Positions 25,332 to 34,860 of a stretch of DNA of 64,000 nucleotides are shown here, piece by piece. Origin of the DNA: Bacteroidota bacterium (GTDB lineage: Bacteria; Bacteroidota; Bacteroidia; Bacteroidales; Lentimicrobiaceae); NCBI GenBank assembly GCA_023417935.1, contig JAEZDY010000023.1, forward strand, positions 310,001 through 374,000. Reading direction: 5' to 3'. A program made the position numbers and the translations under genes. Under the pieces are notes generated by a model, which had not been told where the DNA came from, did not search any database, and saw only the letters and a list, made by a program, of their open reading frames with translations. The stretch's first letter is position 1; every line of letters begins with the position of its first letter.

Positions 25332-27449
25332 TTACTTGATTACAAGTTTCTTTGTAATTGAGCCTTTATCACTGGCTAATTTCAATAAATAAACACCTTT
25401 CGACAAACTGCCTAACTGAAGGGTCCGATTAACATATCCTGAAAGTAACTGTGATGATTCATTGTACACCTCTTCACCAAGCAGGTTAAATACTGATATT
25501 TCAACTTGGGATGGTTCATTCAGGTTAAATTTTACATCAGTATATGACGATGCAGGATTTGGATATACAGACAAATTGGAAGCAATATCAAAATTGGTAG
25601 TGTTAACATTTGATATATAATATGTTGCTTCAAAGCCTTGTCCATTGTTAAATCCATTGGAAGAGAACATAAGAAGGAACTGTCCTGTAGGTGAAACTAT
25701 AGGGTCAGGCACCACATTACCGGTAAGGCTGGCAATTAGTTCATTTGTTGGAATAGCATAGACTTTAAGATAGTCTTTTCCTTCTTCAAGATCAAACTCA
25801 GTAAAAGCAAGGGTGAGTCCCTGAGCCCAGGGTGGTGCGATCTTCCATTTACAAACTGTGCTATTATTATAATTATACACTCCACTACCATCTGAAAAAT
25901 CACCGGTTGGCTCCGAAAGAGTGGTGATACTATTAGTACAATATGTTGGGAAGCTTGAAGAAAACTCAGCCCTAAAACCATCACCTTCATCAGAGCCATC
26001 AGAGAGTAATTTAATGAACATCCTGTTGCCTGGTGAAGTTAAATCAGCTACTGAAGAATTTTGACCATAGGTGGCGAGCAATGGTGCATTTTCATTAGCA
26101 CCTGCATAAATTTTCAATGAATCTCCAGATGCTAAACCCAGGGTAATATTCCGGATTGTAATTGATGTAACAGAATCGGCAGGGGCCAATAACCAGGAAC
26201 ATGCACCATTAGCGAGATAATCATCAATCGGACCGCTACCATCTTCAATACTTCCAATAGGTGATGTAACTATGTGATCATCGCAGAATTGGGGATAATT
26301 GGCAGGATTAGGGATAAAGTTACGAACCATGCCTTGTTGTGAACTGAATCCATTAACATCATTAAGAGCAAAGAAACCGTTAGAGCTTCCACCCCAGCCA
26401 AAATTGAAATGGAAAAGCTTACCCGATCCAGTTACCTGATAACCATCGCATACGAAAGCATGACCTCCTGAAGTACTTTGACCTGAATAATAAAGTGGTT
26501 GGCGGGCATCAATTTGTTCCATCAAAATACCTTCCCAGGCAGTATTTGTATAACTCATCTTTTGAATGTACTGCGCTGTGGTGGAATATCCAAAATAATT
26601 TTTTATTGCCGCAGGAACATCTGAACTATAAGCACCTGATCCGTCAGGAGCATATCCCATACGTACTGCAACTCCACAATGGTATTGAATTTCGGCAACA
26701 GCATTCACTGCATTGCCCATGGTACCTGTAATTGAATTTTGCATGGAATTCCAATCATAGTATGTTTCTCCAAAATTGGCGGTTAAAGTTCCATAACCAC
26801 TAGCATAGTATGTGTATGAACCTGTTCCAACCTCAGGATATCGATAGTAGTACATGATCATTGACATTGCTGTTGCAACGCAACCGGCATATACATGTCC
26901 ACCCGGTCCGGCTGGATCAACAGGACAATAGGCATTGTAGGGGAAGTCCTGATTCCACATTATACTTAATAAAGGATCAACATCGCGATTTCCATCAAGA
27001 AGTATCCGGGGATTGTTCATATTATTGTACTCAGCCCATCTTGCAGCAACTTCATTTTCAGCAGCAAGATTAGTTGCTCTTGCAAAGTTGATTTGATCAA
27101 CATAATCCTGAAGAAAAGATGCAACATTCTTATCAAGTTGACCTGTAGGGAAACTGCCTTCTGGTGAATACCCTATTATTGGTGTATAAACATCCTCACC
27201 AGCTATTATTACCCAGCCTCCTTTGTCAAAACTAAAGATATAGAATGCGGGTAAGCCATTCGATTCTTGAACCTTCATCAAGTGAGGTTGCACTTCAGAT
27301 ACACTGACTGACAGCCCTTTTTGGACATAACGCTCATACATAAAGTTGCGTGCAACAGCTGCTGCAGCGTCTGGCTGTACTATAGCAGCCATTATATTGC
27401 CCGCAAAAAGTACCGCAATAACAAGGGAAAGTAGTTTTCCAAATTTCAT
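25332..27449 (-). CDS. Second secreted C10 (streptopain-like) cysteine protease with T9SS sorting domain
   Basis: A 705-residue paralogue of the downstream protease with the same layout: signal peptide (about 1-21), propeptide (about 25-150), C10 core with Gln167 (IMWNQD), Cys190 (YAGCVATAMS), His330 (GGHAFVCDG) and Trp352 (FNFGWGG), two CUB-like repeats starting near DGSGP, and a T9SS type A sorting domain (about 625-705, YPNPASSYTDV...LVIK). Near-identical motifs with divergent surrounding sequence point to an old tandem duplication, with probable change in substrate or expression. A TACTTTTG -7 box lies 39 bases upstream and a strong terminator follows. Confidence 0.93.
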   Translation of the reverse strand: MKFGKLLSLVIAVLFAGNIMAAIVQPDAAAAVARNFMYERYVQKGLSVSVSEVQPHLMKVQESNGLPAFYIFSFDKGGWVIIAGEDVYTPIIGYSPEGSFPTGQLDKNVASFLQDYVDQINFARATNLAAENEVAARWAEYNNMNNPRILLDGNRDVDPLLSIMWNQDFPYNAYCPVDPAGPGGHVYAGCVATAMSMIMYYYRYPEVGTGSYTYYASGYGTLTANFGETYYDWNSMQNSITGTMGNAVNAVAEIQYHCGVAVRMGYAPDGSGAYSSDVPAAIKNYFGYSTTAQYIQKMSYTNTAWEGILMEQIDARQPLYYSGQSTSGGHAFVCDGYQVTGSGKLFHFNFGWGGSSNGFFALNDVNGFSSQQGMVRNFIPNPANYPQFCDDHIVTSPIGSIEDGSGPIDDYLANGACSWLLAPADSVTSITIRNITLGLASGDSLKIYAGANENAPLLATYGQNSSVADLTSPGNRMFIKLLSDGSDEGDGFRAEFSSSFPTYCTNSITTLSEPTGDFSDGSGVYNYNNSTVCKWKIAPPWAQGLTLAFTEFDLEEGKDYLKVYAIPTNELIASLTGNVVPDPIVSPTGQFLLMFSSNGFNNGQGFEATYYISNVNTTNFDIASNLSVYPNPASSYTDVKFNLNEPSQVEISVFNLLGEEVYNESSQLLSGYVNRTLQLGSLSKGVYLLKLASDKGSITKKLVIK

Positions 27450-27488
27450 AGACTTCTGTTTGTTTAATGATTTTATTTATCTTGGGCT

Positions 27489-27496
27489 CAAAAGTA
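27489..27496 (-). promoter_or_regulatory. -7 promoter element for the C10 protease
   Basis: TACTTTTG on the minus strand, 39 bases before ATG 27449. The neighbouring run of T residues obscures any -33 element. Confidence 0.55.
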
Positions 27497-27669
27497 TAAA
27501 AAAATACTTTAGTAGTCGCCACCAAAATACATCACTTTTTTTAACACTTAACATGGCTTACTATTTTCTCAGAAGATTAATCAATCAACTTTGAGCTCTA
27601 TCCTTTAACAATTATAAGCTGCGGTTAGATATTTTTAAAGATATTTACATGTTTTCTTTGGGGCTTTTG

Positions 27670-27677
27670 TAACTTTG
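27670..27677 (+). promoter_or_regulatory. -7 promoter element for hutI
   Basis: TAACTTTG lies 25 bases before ATG 27703. A GTG two bases after the element (27679) would otherwise look like the start, but it falls at or before the expected transcription start. Confidence 0.6.
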
Positions 27678-27702
27678 TGTGCTTAAATTTAACACTGGTT
27701 AT

Positions 27703-28965
27703 ATGCCTGACAACCTTATACTCAAGAACATACACACCTTAGCTGGAATCGAAAATGAAGCTACCCAACTAAAAAAAGGTAGCGCTATGAGTGAATTGGG
27801 TATGATATCATCAGCATGGATGCTGATTGAAGAAGGGAATATATCTAATTTTGGACAGGGTGAGTTACCGTCTGCAGAATATAAAAACTATGATGTTATA
27901 GATTGCACAGGTAAAATGGTCTTTCCTTCTTTTTGTGATTCACATACACATCTTGTGTTTGCCGGTAGCCGTGAGATTGAATATATTGATAAAATAAGAG
28001 GACTATCCTATGAAGAGATCGCCCGGAGAGGTGGTGGTATTCTTAATTCCTCACGTCGACTTCATGATGTTTCAGAAGATGAGCTAACTGAAAGTGCATT
28101 AAACCGTTTGAATGAAGTAATTTCATATGGTACAGGAGCCATTGAGATTAAAAGCGGATATGGACTTAACACTACTGATGAACTTAAGATGTTAAGAGTA
28201 ATTAGAAACCTTAAGTCATTAAGCCCTTTAACCATCAAGTCGACTTTCCTGGGAGCTCATGCTGTACCCGCAGAATACCGCAATCGACAATCAGAATATG
28301 TTGACCTGGTTATCAATGAGATGATTCCCATGGTTTCAGAGGAAGGACTTGCTGATTACATTGACGTTTTCTGCGACAAAGGGTTCTTTACAGTTGAAGA
28401 AACAGAAAGGATTCTTGAAGCTGGTTTTAAATATGGTCTTCGTCCCAAAATTCATGCAAATGAACTCGATTATTCAGGTGGTATACAAGCAGGTGTAAAA
28501 TACAATGCTCTTTCTGTTGATCATCTTGAATTTACTGGCGATAACGAAATTGCAGCTCTCAGAAACTCAGACACAATGGCTACATTATTACCTGGTGCGG
28601 CTTTCTTTCTTAACATGATACATGCACCAGCCCGGGCGATGATAAATGCAGGCATTGCGGTTGCTCTTGCGAGTGATTTTAACCCAGGGTCTTCTCCTTC
28701 TGGTAACATGCAATTAATTTTATCTATGGGTTGTATTATGTTCAGGATGCTACCGACTGAAGCAATAAACGCATGCACTATCAATGGAGCTTATGCTATG
28801 GGAATAAGCGATAAACTAGGCTCCATAACAAAGGGTAAGATTGCAAACGTGTTTATAACAAAACCTATCCCCAGCATTGAGTACTTGCCTTATTATTACG
28901 GCACTAATAAAATTGACACTGTGATTCTGAACGGGGAAATAATTAAAACTTCAATTCCTGTTTAA
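27703..28965 (+). CDS. hutI: Imidazolonepropionase (histidine degradation)
   Basis: A 420-residue amidohydrolase that opens imidazolone-propionate to formiminoglutamate. It shows the metal-binding FCDSHTHLVFAGSR (about 73-86), HANELDYSGG, SVDHLEF and ALASDFNPGSSPSGN (catalytic Asp in the last). I start at ATG 27703 (MPDNLILKN) rather than GTG 27679, because the promoter and family alignment agree. FtcD, the next enzyme in the pathway, follows 64 bases downstream. HutH and HutU are not visible in the window, so the front of the pathway must be elsewhere. Confidence 0.95.
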   Translation: MPDNLILKNIHTLAGIENEATQLKKGSAMSELGMISSAWMLIEEGNISNFGQGELPSAEYKNYDVIDCTGKMVFPSFCDSHTHLVFAGSREIEYIDKIRGLSYEEIARRGGGILNSSRRLHDVSEDELTESALNRLNEVISYGTGAIEIKSGYGLNTTDELKMLRVIRNLKSLSPLTIKSTFLGAHAVPAEYRNRQSEYVDLVINEMIPMVSEEGLADYIDVFCDKGFFTVEETERILEAGFKYGLRPKIHANELDYSGGIQAGVKYNALSVDHLEFTGDNEIAALRNSDTMATLLPGAAFFLNMIHAPARAMINAGIAVALASDFNPGSSPSGNMQLILSMGCIMFRMLPTEAINACTINGAYAMGISDKLGSITKGKIANVFITKPIPSIEYLPYYYGTNKIDTVILNGEIIKTSIPV

Positions 28966-29029
28966 TCTCGCCCATTTTAAATCATAATCAGACCAATAAC
29001 TAACTAATAACCACAATTCAAAATACAGC

Positions 29030-30718
29030 ATGAAACAAATTATTGAATGTGTTCCAAATTTTAGCGAAGGACGTGACATGTCAGTTATTAAACATATAAC
29101 TGACGAGATCAAGACTGTAGAAGGTGTGAAACTACTTGACGTTGACCCGGGAGCTGCAACTAATCGTACTGTTGTAACAATAGCAGGGGAACCTGAACAT
29201 GTAATTGAAGCTGCTTTCAAAGCAATAAAGAAAGCTATGGAAATTATTGACATGAGCAAGCACAAAGGTGAACACCCACGTTTTGGAGCAACAGATGTGT
29301 GTCCACTTGTCCCGATTTCAAATATAACAATGGAAGAAACGGTAAAATACGCAAGGAAACTCGCGGAGCGTGTAGGGAGTGAACTCGCTATTCCGGTTTT
29401 TTGTTACGAAAATGCTGCTTTTGTAGAAGAACGTCGCAACCTGGCAAATAACCGCTCAGGTGAATATGAAGGTTTACCTAAGAAGTTAGCTGATCCTGCC
29501 TGGAAACCAGATTTTGGCCCTGCAACATTTCTACCTCGCACAGGAGCAATTGCTATTGGCGCCCGTGATTTTCTCGTTGCATATAACATAAACCTCAATA
29601 CTACGTCGACTAGGCGTGCAAATGCAGTAGCTTTTGATATTCGCGAAAAAGGTCGTCCATTACGTGAAGGTAATCCTATTACAGGAAAAATAGTCAAAGA
29701 CGAAAATGGCAATCAGGTTAACACTCCGGGATCATTAAAAGCTTGTAAGGCAATCGGTTGGTTCATTGAAGAATATGGCATTGCACAGGTTTCAATTAAC
29801 TTGACTAATATTAGCATTACACCAGTGCATGTTGCATTTGATGAAGCAGTAAAAAAAGCACAGGAGCGAGGTATTCGGGTGACAGGATCAGAATTGGTAG
29901 GTCTTGCTCCTCTCAAAGTATTCACAGATGCCGGTAAGTATTTCCTTCAGAAACAACAGCGGTCAATTGGTGTTTCAGAATCTGAATTAATCAAGATGGC
30001 CGTGAAGTCACTAGGACTTGATGATTTAAAACCATTCAACCCAAAGGATAAGATCATTGAATATGTGATGCAGGATACAGCTTCATCCAAAAAGTTGATG
30101 GACATGACGTGTAGTGCTTTTGCTGATGAAACAGCTTCTGAATCACCTGCTCCAGGGGGTGGATCAATTTCAGCATTTATGGGTGCATTAGGTGTTTCAC
30201 TTGCAACTATGGTTGCTAATTTATCATCACATAAAGCCGGATGGGACGATCGTTGGGAAGAGTTCTCGGAATGGGCTGATAAAGGCCAACAATTAAAGAA
30301 CGAATTAATTCGACTTGTTGATGAAGATACAATTGCCTTCAATAAAATAATGGATGCATTCAGTTTACCCAAAGGTACCGATGACGAAAAAATTATCCGT
30401 ACTGAGGCAATTCAGGCCGCTACGAAATATGCTATTGAAATACCCCTAAAGGTTATGGTTAAATCTTTTGAAGCATTCGAAATTATTAAAGTTATGGCTG
30501 AGATCGGTAATCCTAACTCAGTATCAGATGCAGGTGTTGGTGCTCTTGCTGTTCGGTCAGCAGTTTTGGGGGCTTACTTAAATGTAAAAATTAACGCATC
30601 AGGTTTGAAAGATAAAGAATACGTCGAAAAAGTACTTGCTGAAGGAGCTGAGATTGAGAAAAATGCTCGATTGCTGGAAGAAGAAATTATGACTATCGTT
30701 AGCAATAAGATAAAATGA
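29030..30718 (+). CDS. ftcD: Bifunctional glutamate formiminotransferase / formiminotetrahydrofolate cyclodeaminase
   Basis: A 562-residue fusion. The N-terminal formiminotransferase (about 1-330) has NFSEGRD, catalytic His82 within HKGEHPRFGATDVCP, and AIAIGARDFLVAYNINL. The C-terminal cyclodeaminase (about 350-562) has ESPAPGGGSISAF and NPNSVSDAGVGALA. Together they move the formimino group from formiminoglutamate to tetrahydrofolate and deaminate it, feeding one-carbon units into folate metabolism and releasing glutamate. The fused form, as in animals, is common in Bacteroidota. It lies in the same transcript as hutI; its stop overlaps the marC start by 4 bases. Confidence 0.95.
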   Translation: MKQIIECVPNFSEGRDMSVIKHITDEIKTVEGVKLLDVDPGAATNRTVVTIAGEPEHVIEAAFKAIKKAMEIIDMSKHKGEHPRFGATDVCPLVPISNITMEETVKYARKLAERVGSELAIPVFCYENAAFVEERRNLANNRSGEYEGLPKKLADPAWKPDFGPATFLPRTGAIAIGARDFLVAYNINLNTTSTRRANAVAFDIREKGRPLREGNPITGKIVKDENGNQVNTPGSLKACKAIGWFIEEYGIAQVSINLTNISITPVHVAFDEAVKKAQERGIRVTGSELVGLAPLKVFTDAGKYFLQKQQRSIGVSESELIKMAVKSLGLDDLKPFNPKDKIIEYVMQDTASSKKLMDMTCSAFADETASESPAPGGGSISAFMGALGVSLATMVANLSSHKAGWDDRWEEFSEWADKGQQLKNELIRLVDEDTIAFNKIMDAFSLPKGTDDEKIIRTEAIQAATKYAIEIPLKVMVKSFEAFEIIKVMAEIGNPNSVSDAGVGALAVRSAVLGAYLNVKINASGLKDKEYVEKVLAEGAEIEKNARLLEEEIMTIVSNKIK

Positions 30719-31356
30719 CCCACGAACTGCTTACTGTTGCACTTCTCTATTTTACATCGTATTTCGCGATCATAAATCCCCTTGGAGTGATGCCCGTGTT
30801 CATGACCATGACTGCTGACATATCCGAAAAACAAAGACGACGTACAGCCCTAAAGGCAGTGTTCACTGCATTTATAACTTTAATGTTATTCGCTTTTGCT
30901 GGTCAATTGCTTTTTAAGTTCTTTGGCATTTCAGTAAATGGGTTCAGAATTGTGGGAGGAATAATCTTCTTCATTATGGGATATGATTTGCTTCAAGCTC
31001 GTATTAGTAAAATAAAAATGGATGAAGAAATGGTGACTAAATACGTTGATGATATCTCCATCACCCCTCTCGGTATACCAATAATTGCAGGGCCTGGCGC
31101 AATTACAAATTCCATTATTTTAATGGAAGACAGTAAGAGCATTGAATTAAAATTTGTTTTAATCCTAACAATAGTGCTAACACTTTTTATCACTTGGGCA
31201 GTGCTTTTAAGTTCAGGTAAATTGTTGCAAGTGATAGGCCCGACAGGAAATAAAATAATGATGAAACTAATGGGATTAATCATGATGGTAATTGCAGTGG
31301 AGTTTTTCTTTGCAGGATTAAAGCCACTACTAATCGATATTCTTAGAATGGTCTAG
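30715..31356 (+). CDS. MarC family membrane protein
   Basis: A 213-residue protein with about six membrane helices. SYFAIINPLGVMPVFMTMT (about 15-33) and FITPLGIPIIAGPGAIT (about 115-131) are the two repeated NPLG/xPGAIT motifs of the MarC/YchE family. Its function is unknown; early reports of a multiple-antibiotic-resistance role were not supported. The ATGA overlap with ftcD implies translational coupling, but no metabolic link to histidine use is known. Confidence 0.9.
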   Translation: MTHELLTVALLYFTSYFAIINPLGVMPVFMTMTADISEKQRRRTALKAVFTAFITLMLFAFAGQLLFKFFGISVNGFRIVGGIIFFIMGYDLLQARISKIKMDEEMVTKYVDDISITPLGIPIIAGPGAITNSIILMEDSKSIELKFVLILTIVLTLFITWAVLLSSGKLLQVIGPTGNKIMMKLMGLIMMVIAVEFFFAGLKPLLIDILRMV

Positions 31357-31416
31357 AGATATTAACTGAATATGTATGAGTTAAAGTGGTCTGATTATTG
31401 CTTTTAGTGTTACATT

Positions 31417-31992
31417 ATGATTGATTACAACATATACAAAGTTGACTTTAATCACTTCAATTTATCGCCTGAACAGTTTGACCAGCAGAGCTATCTTCAT
31501 GGTATTAAACATACATATCGGGTGATGCTTCATTGTCTAAGGTTAGGAGTGCTTACCAATAAAATTAGGGAAGCAACAATCGCATTTTTTGGGGCATACA
31601 TACATGATATGGCCAGGCTTAATGATGGATATTGTACTATTCATGGAGCTGACGCAGCTAAGTATAAACTGCCTCTGTATGAAGGACTTTTCACTAAGTA
31701 TGGAGCACTGCCTGACGATATTCTCACAATCCGTCAAATAGTTACACGCCACTCCCTTCATGCTGAACCACCAAAGGAGAGCTCAACTTATAATACACTT
31801 GCTATACTTAAGGATGCAGATGCACTAGATAGGATAAGATTGGGGGTTCATGATCTTAACCGCGATTATCTGAGGCATGAAGTAACTCATAGATGCATTT
31901 CATTTGGCGAAGATCTCTTTTATGAGACTAATGAAGAAACCATAAATAGTTTTAAAGAAATAATTGCTATCGCTAAAAGAATTGAAACATAA
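31417..31992 (+). CDS. HD-domain phosphohydrolase
   Basis: A 191-residue cytoplasmic protein with the metal-binding HD arrangement: HGIKH (28-32), HD (63-64, in YIHDMARLNDG), a later histidine H112 (VTRHS) and Asp133/Asp135 (LKDADALDRIRLG). The pattern predicts a divalent-metal phosphohydrolase acting on a nucleotide or similar phosphate. The substrate is unknown. It lies 60 bases after marC and may be co-transcribed; no -7 element is obvious in that gap. Confidence 0.85.
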   Translation: MIDYNIYKVDFNHFNLSPEQFDQQSYLHGIKHTYRVMLHCLRLGVLTNKIREATIAFFGAYIHDMARLNDGYCTIHGADAAKYKLPLYEGLFTKYGALPDDILTIRQIVTRHSLHAEPPKESSTYNTLAILKDADALDRIRLGVHDLNRDYLRHEVTHRCISFGEDLFYETNEETINSFKEIIAIAKRIET

Positions 31993-32147
31993 GTACATAC
32001 GAGTTGTTTTTCAACAGTGCATAAAAAATCAACGATCAGGTCTAAAAAAATTACTAAATTCGCCGATCGCAAAGAACATCTTAAGAAAATTGTTGTTTTT
32101 GTTCGTTGGTCAATCCCGGGGTTAACAACCCGGTTAAAACAAAACAG

Positions 32148-33224
32148 ATGATATACACAGTCATAAAAGGATCAGGAAGTTATCTCCCAACAATTGCAGT
32201 TACCAATGCTGATTTTGGAAGTAATGTATTTTACGAAACCACTGGCGCTAAAATTGAGCGTCCGATAGGCGAGATAATTGATAAATTCCAGCAAATTACA
32301 GGCATCAACGAAAGACGCTACATTGAAGATAACATGGTTTCTTCTGATATGGCTCATCTGGCAGCAGAGAAAGCAATTGAGTCAGCCAAAATTAATAAAG
32401 AGGAGCTTGACTACATCATTGTAGCACATAATTTTGGAGATGTGAAAGCCGGAGGAACTCATGTGGATATTGTTCCCACATTAGCTTCGAGAGTTAAATA
32501 TAAACTTGGCATTGAAAACCCGTTTACCGTTGCATATGACCTTCCTTTTGGTTGTCCGGGCTGGCTTCAGGGAGTTATACAAGCAGATTACTTCATTAAA
32601 TCAGGTGATGCAAAGCATATATTGGTCATTGGAAGTGAAACCCTATCGAGAATATCAGATCCTCATGACCGCGACAGCATGATATATTCTGATGGTGCTG
32701 GTGCTGTAATTTTAAGTGGTGTTGAGAGTGAAGAGCCTGTTGGCATCCTTACCCATATCACACGATCAGATACTCGTGAACAAGCATTTCTGTTAAGGAT
32801 GGACAAATCATATAATGATGAATTGAAAGACCATCTGTATTTGAAAATGAATGGTCGTAAGTTATATGAATATGCCTTAAAAACCGTTCCTCAAGCTATA
32901 AAAGCATGTATTGATAAATCAGGACTTGATATATCACATATTGAAAGAATACTCATTCATCAAGCAAATGAGAAGATGGACGATGCCATCGTCAATAGAC
33001 TCTATGAATTATATGGCATAAAAAAGCGGCCTGAATTCTCAATGCCAATGACCATTTCAAGCCTTGGCAATAATTCAGTTGCTACTCTCCCAATTCTATA
33101 TGATCACATTATTAATAAGCAGGTAGACAACCATTTGCTTAATAATGGTGATCACTTTGTGTTTGCTTCAGTTGGAGCCGGTATGAATGTTAATGCATTA
33201 GTTTATAAAATGCCAGAGGAATAA
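32148..33224 (+). CDS. FabH-like 3-oxoacyl-ACP synthase III family protein
   Basis: A 358-residue thiolase-fold enzyme with the III-type catalytic triad: Cys136 (PFGCPGWL), His271 (LIHQAN) and Asn308 (LGNNSVATLP). It should condense an acyl-CoA with an acyl carrier or other nucleophile at the start of fatty-acid or secondary-lipid synthesis. Canonical FabH is about 320 residues; this one is longer, with an insert around residues 25-50 (FYETTGAKIERP), so it may be a specialised synthase rather than the housekeeping enzyme. I start at ATG 32148, not TTG 32106. A TAAATTCG sequence (32055-32062), one base off the -7 consensus, lies upstream. Confidence 0.85.
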   Translation: MIYTVIKGSGSYLPTIAVTNADFGSNVFYETTGAKIERPIGEIIDKFQQITGINERRYIEDNMVSSDMAHLAAEKAIESAKINKEELDYIIVAHNFGDVKAGGTHVDIVPTLASRVKYKLGIENPFTVAYDLPFGCPGWLQGVIQADYFIKSGDAKHILVIGSETLSRISDPHDRDSMIYSDGAGAVILSGVESEEPVGILTHITRSDTREQAFLLRMDKSYNDELKDHLYLKMNGRKLYEYALKTVPQAIKACIDKSGLDISHIERILIHQANEKMDDAIVNRLYELYGIKKRPEFSMPMTISSLGNNSVATLPILYDHIINKQVDNHLLNNGDHFVFASVGAGMNVNALVYKMPEE

Positions 33225-33239
33225 AGTACCTTAAAGGAA

Positions 33240-34547
33240 CTAGTAAGCAATTTCTATTTTAACATTCTTCTTCTTTAGCTGCTCTCCCTTAATTCTCTTA
33301 AGTAAGATATTAAGTACGTTTCGGTCTATTGCCGCATAAGATGCAAAATCAAGCACTTCGATCTTGCCAAGTTCATCTTTTTTAAGCAATCCCTTCTGCA
33401 TAAGAAATCCAGCAATGTCACCTTTACTTATTTTATCTTTTCTTCCTGCGCTTATGTATATGGTTTCCCATGGTGTGATGTTCGGAAGACTTATATCACC
33501 TTCAATTAAAACTTCCTCTATACTTTGGTTAATAAATTCTGGGATATAATCATTTTCTGCTAATAGTATCCAGGATGTACCATGCTCTTCCATTCTGGCA
33601 GTACGACCATTGCGATGTTTCCAGGCATTAAAAGATGTAGGCAATTGATAATGAATTACATTCCTAATTTGAGGGATATCTAAACCCCTTGACGCTAAAT
33701 CAGTTGTGAGTAACACATGATTCGCTCCATTTCGAAATTTAATTAATGATAATTCCCTTCGCTCCTGTTCCATGCCACCATGGAATGTACCGTGGGCAAT
33801 TGCTCTCGCAGATAGGAGTTCACTAATTCTGTTAACCGCTTCACGGTGATTGCAAAATACAACACTTGCCTCATCACCTAATTTGCATAACAATCTGAAA
33901 AGCAAATCTAACTTGTCGCTACTCTCAGCTCTTAAAGATTTGAATGTTAATTTCAGTTCATCTAAATCAGCATCCGTATAATCAATGACTATAGGGGTAG
34001 TCATTTTAACAAACATAGGTATCTCATCAAGGCTAGTTGCTGAAGTTAATACCCTGGTTTCAATTGATTCCAATTTACCTATTATATATTCCATCTCATC
34101 TTTAAATCCTAGTTCAAGCGACTTGTCAAACTCATCAAGTACTAAAGTTCTAATCGTCAGGGTATTGATGCTACCGCGTCTTAAATGGTCAGCAATCCTA
34201 CCAGGAGTTCCTATTAGTAATGATGGAGCAACTGTAAGATTATTCAACTCAGTAGTTATAGGGTGACCGCCATAACAAGTATTCACTTTAAGACCTGTTT
34301 GCAATTCCTTGAAAACTTTTTCAATTTGTAATGCCAGCTCACGAGAGGGAGTTATTATCATTGCTTGTATGCCTGGTTTTGACACAATTATCATTTGGAT
34401 CAAAGGCAATAAGAATGCTAAAGTTTTGCCTGACCCTGTTGGAGATAGCAATAAAACATTTGTACCGTTTTTAATTGTGTTGATAGCTTCAGCCTGCATT
34501 GGCTTCAACTCTGTTATGTTTAATCGTTTTAGGTATCTATCAATCAT
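33240..34547 (-). CDS. DbpA-like DEAD-box RNA helicase
   Basis: A 435-residue helicase. Visible motifs: Q motif around Gln18 (ELKPMQAEAI), Walker A SPTGSGKT (35-42), PSRELALQ (67-74), TPGRIADHL, DEFD (138-141) in place of DEAD, SAT (169-171), and HRNGRTAR in motif VI. The C-terminal 75 residues (KDKISKGDIAGFLMQKG ... GKIEVLDFASYAAI) match the DbpA RNA-binding domain, which in E. coli targets hairpin 92 of 23S rRNA. It is therefore likely a ribosome-assembly helicase. The gene is convergent with the FabH-like gene, 15 bases apart, and has its own TATCTTTG promoter. Confidence 0.88.
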   Translation of the reverse strand: MIDRYLKRLNITELKPMQAEAINTIKNGTNVLLLSPTGSGKTLAFLLPLIQMIIVSKPGIQAMIITPSRELALQIEKVFKELQTGLKVNTCYGGHPITTELNNLTVAPSLLIGTPGRIADHLRRGSINTLTIRTLVLDEFDKSLELGFKDEMEYIIGKLESIETRVLTSATSLDEIPMFVKMTTPIVIDYTDADLDELKLTFKSLRAESSDKLDLLFRLLCKLGDEASVVFCNHREAVNRISELLSARAIAHGTFHGGMEQERRELSLIKFRNGANHVLLTTDLASRGLDIPQIRNVIHYQLPTSFNAWKHRNGRTARMEEHGTSWILLAENDYIPEFINQSIEEVLIEGDISLPNITPWETIYISAGRKDKISKGDIAGFLMQKGLLKKDELGKIEVLDFASYAAIDRNVLNILLKRIKGEQLKKKNVKIEIAY

Positions 34548-34574
34548 TTTAAAATCTGTTCCTGTATATGGTTA

Positions 34575-34582
34575 CAAAGATA
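34575..34582 (-). promoter_or_regulatory. -7 promoter element for the DbpA-like helicase
   Basis: TATCTTTG on the minus strand, 27 bases before ATG 34547. Confidence 0.6.
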
Positions 34583-34838
34583 CTCCTTATTTATGGCCTA
34601 TTCTATGATCACCTTCGTATCAACTTGTCATAAACTATAGATTTGCACACTTTATCTATACTAATAAAAAATACAGCTTGCGACAAATTCTGCAAATTAA
34701 TGGCCGTATGTTAACTTAACGTTAACAATTTAGTGTTTAGATCAGTCTTAGTGGTTGTATTTCAAATACATAGAAATTTTTCGATACTTATTTTTCGCAT
34801 CTCACATCATGAATGAAACATTTTCTTAATTTCATTGA

Positions 34839-34846
34839 TATTTTTG
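34839..34846 (+). promoter_or_regulatory. -7 promoter element for the Na/Pi transporter operon
   Basis: TATTTTTG, 14 bases before ATG 34861. It excludes the upstream ATG at 34813 as the start, since that would lie before the transcription start. Confidence 0.6.
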
Positions 34847-34860
34847 CACACTTAAATTTT

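Larger units (their letters stand above)
34548..34860. other. Divergent intergenic region between helicase and phosphate transporter
   Basis: A 313-base AT-rich gap with no gene that I can support. It holds a minus-strand -7 element for the helicase at one end and a plus-strand element for the phosphate transporter at the other. The middle (about 34600-34830) shows no clear structure. Confidence 0.6.
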
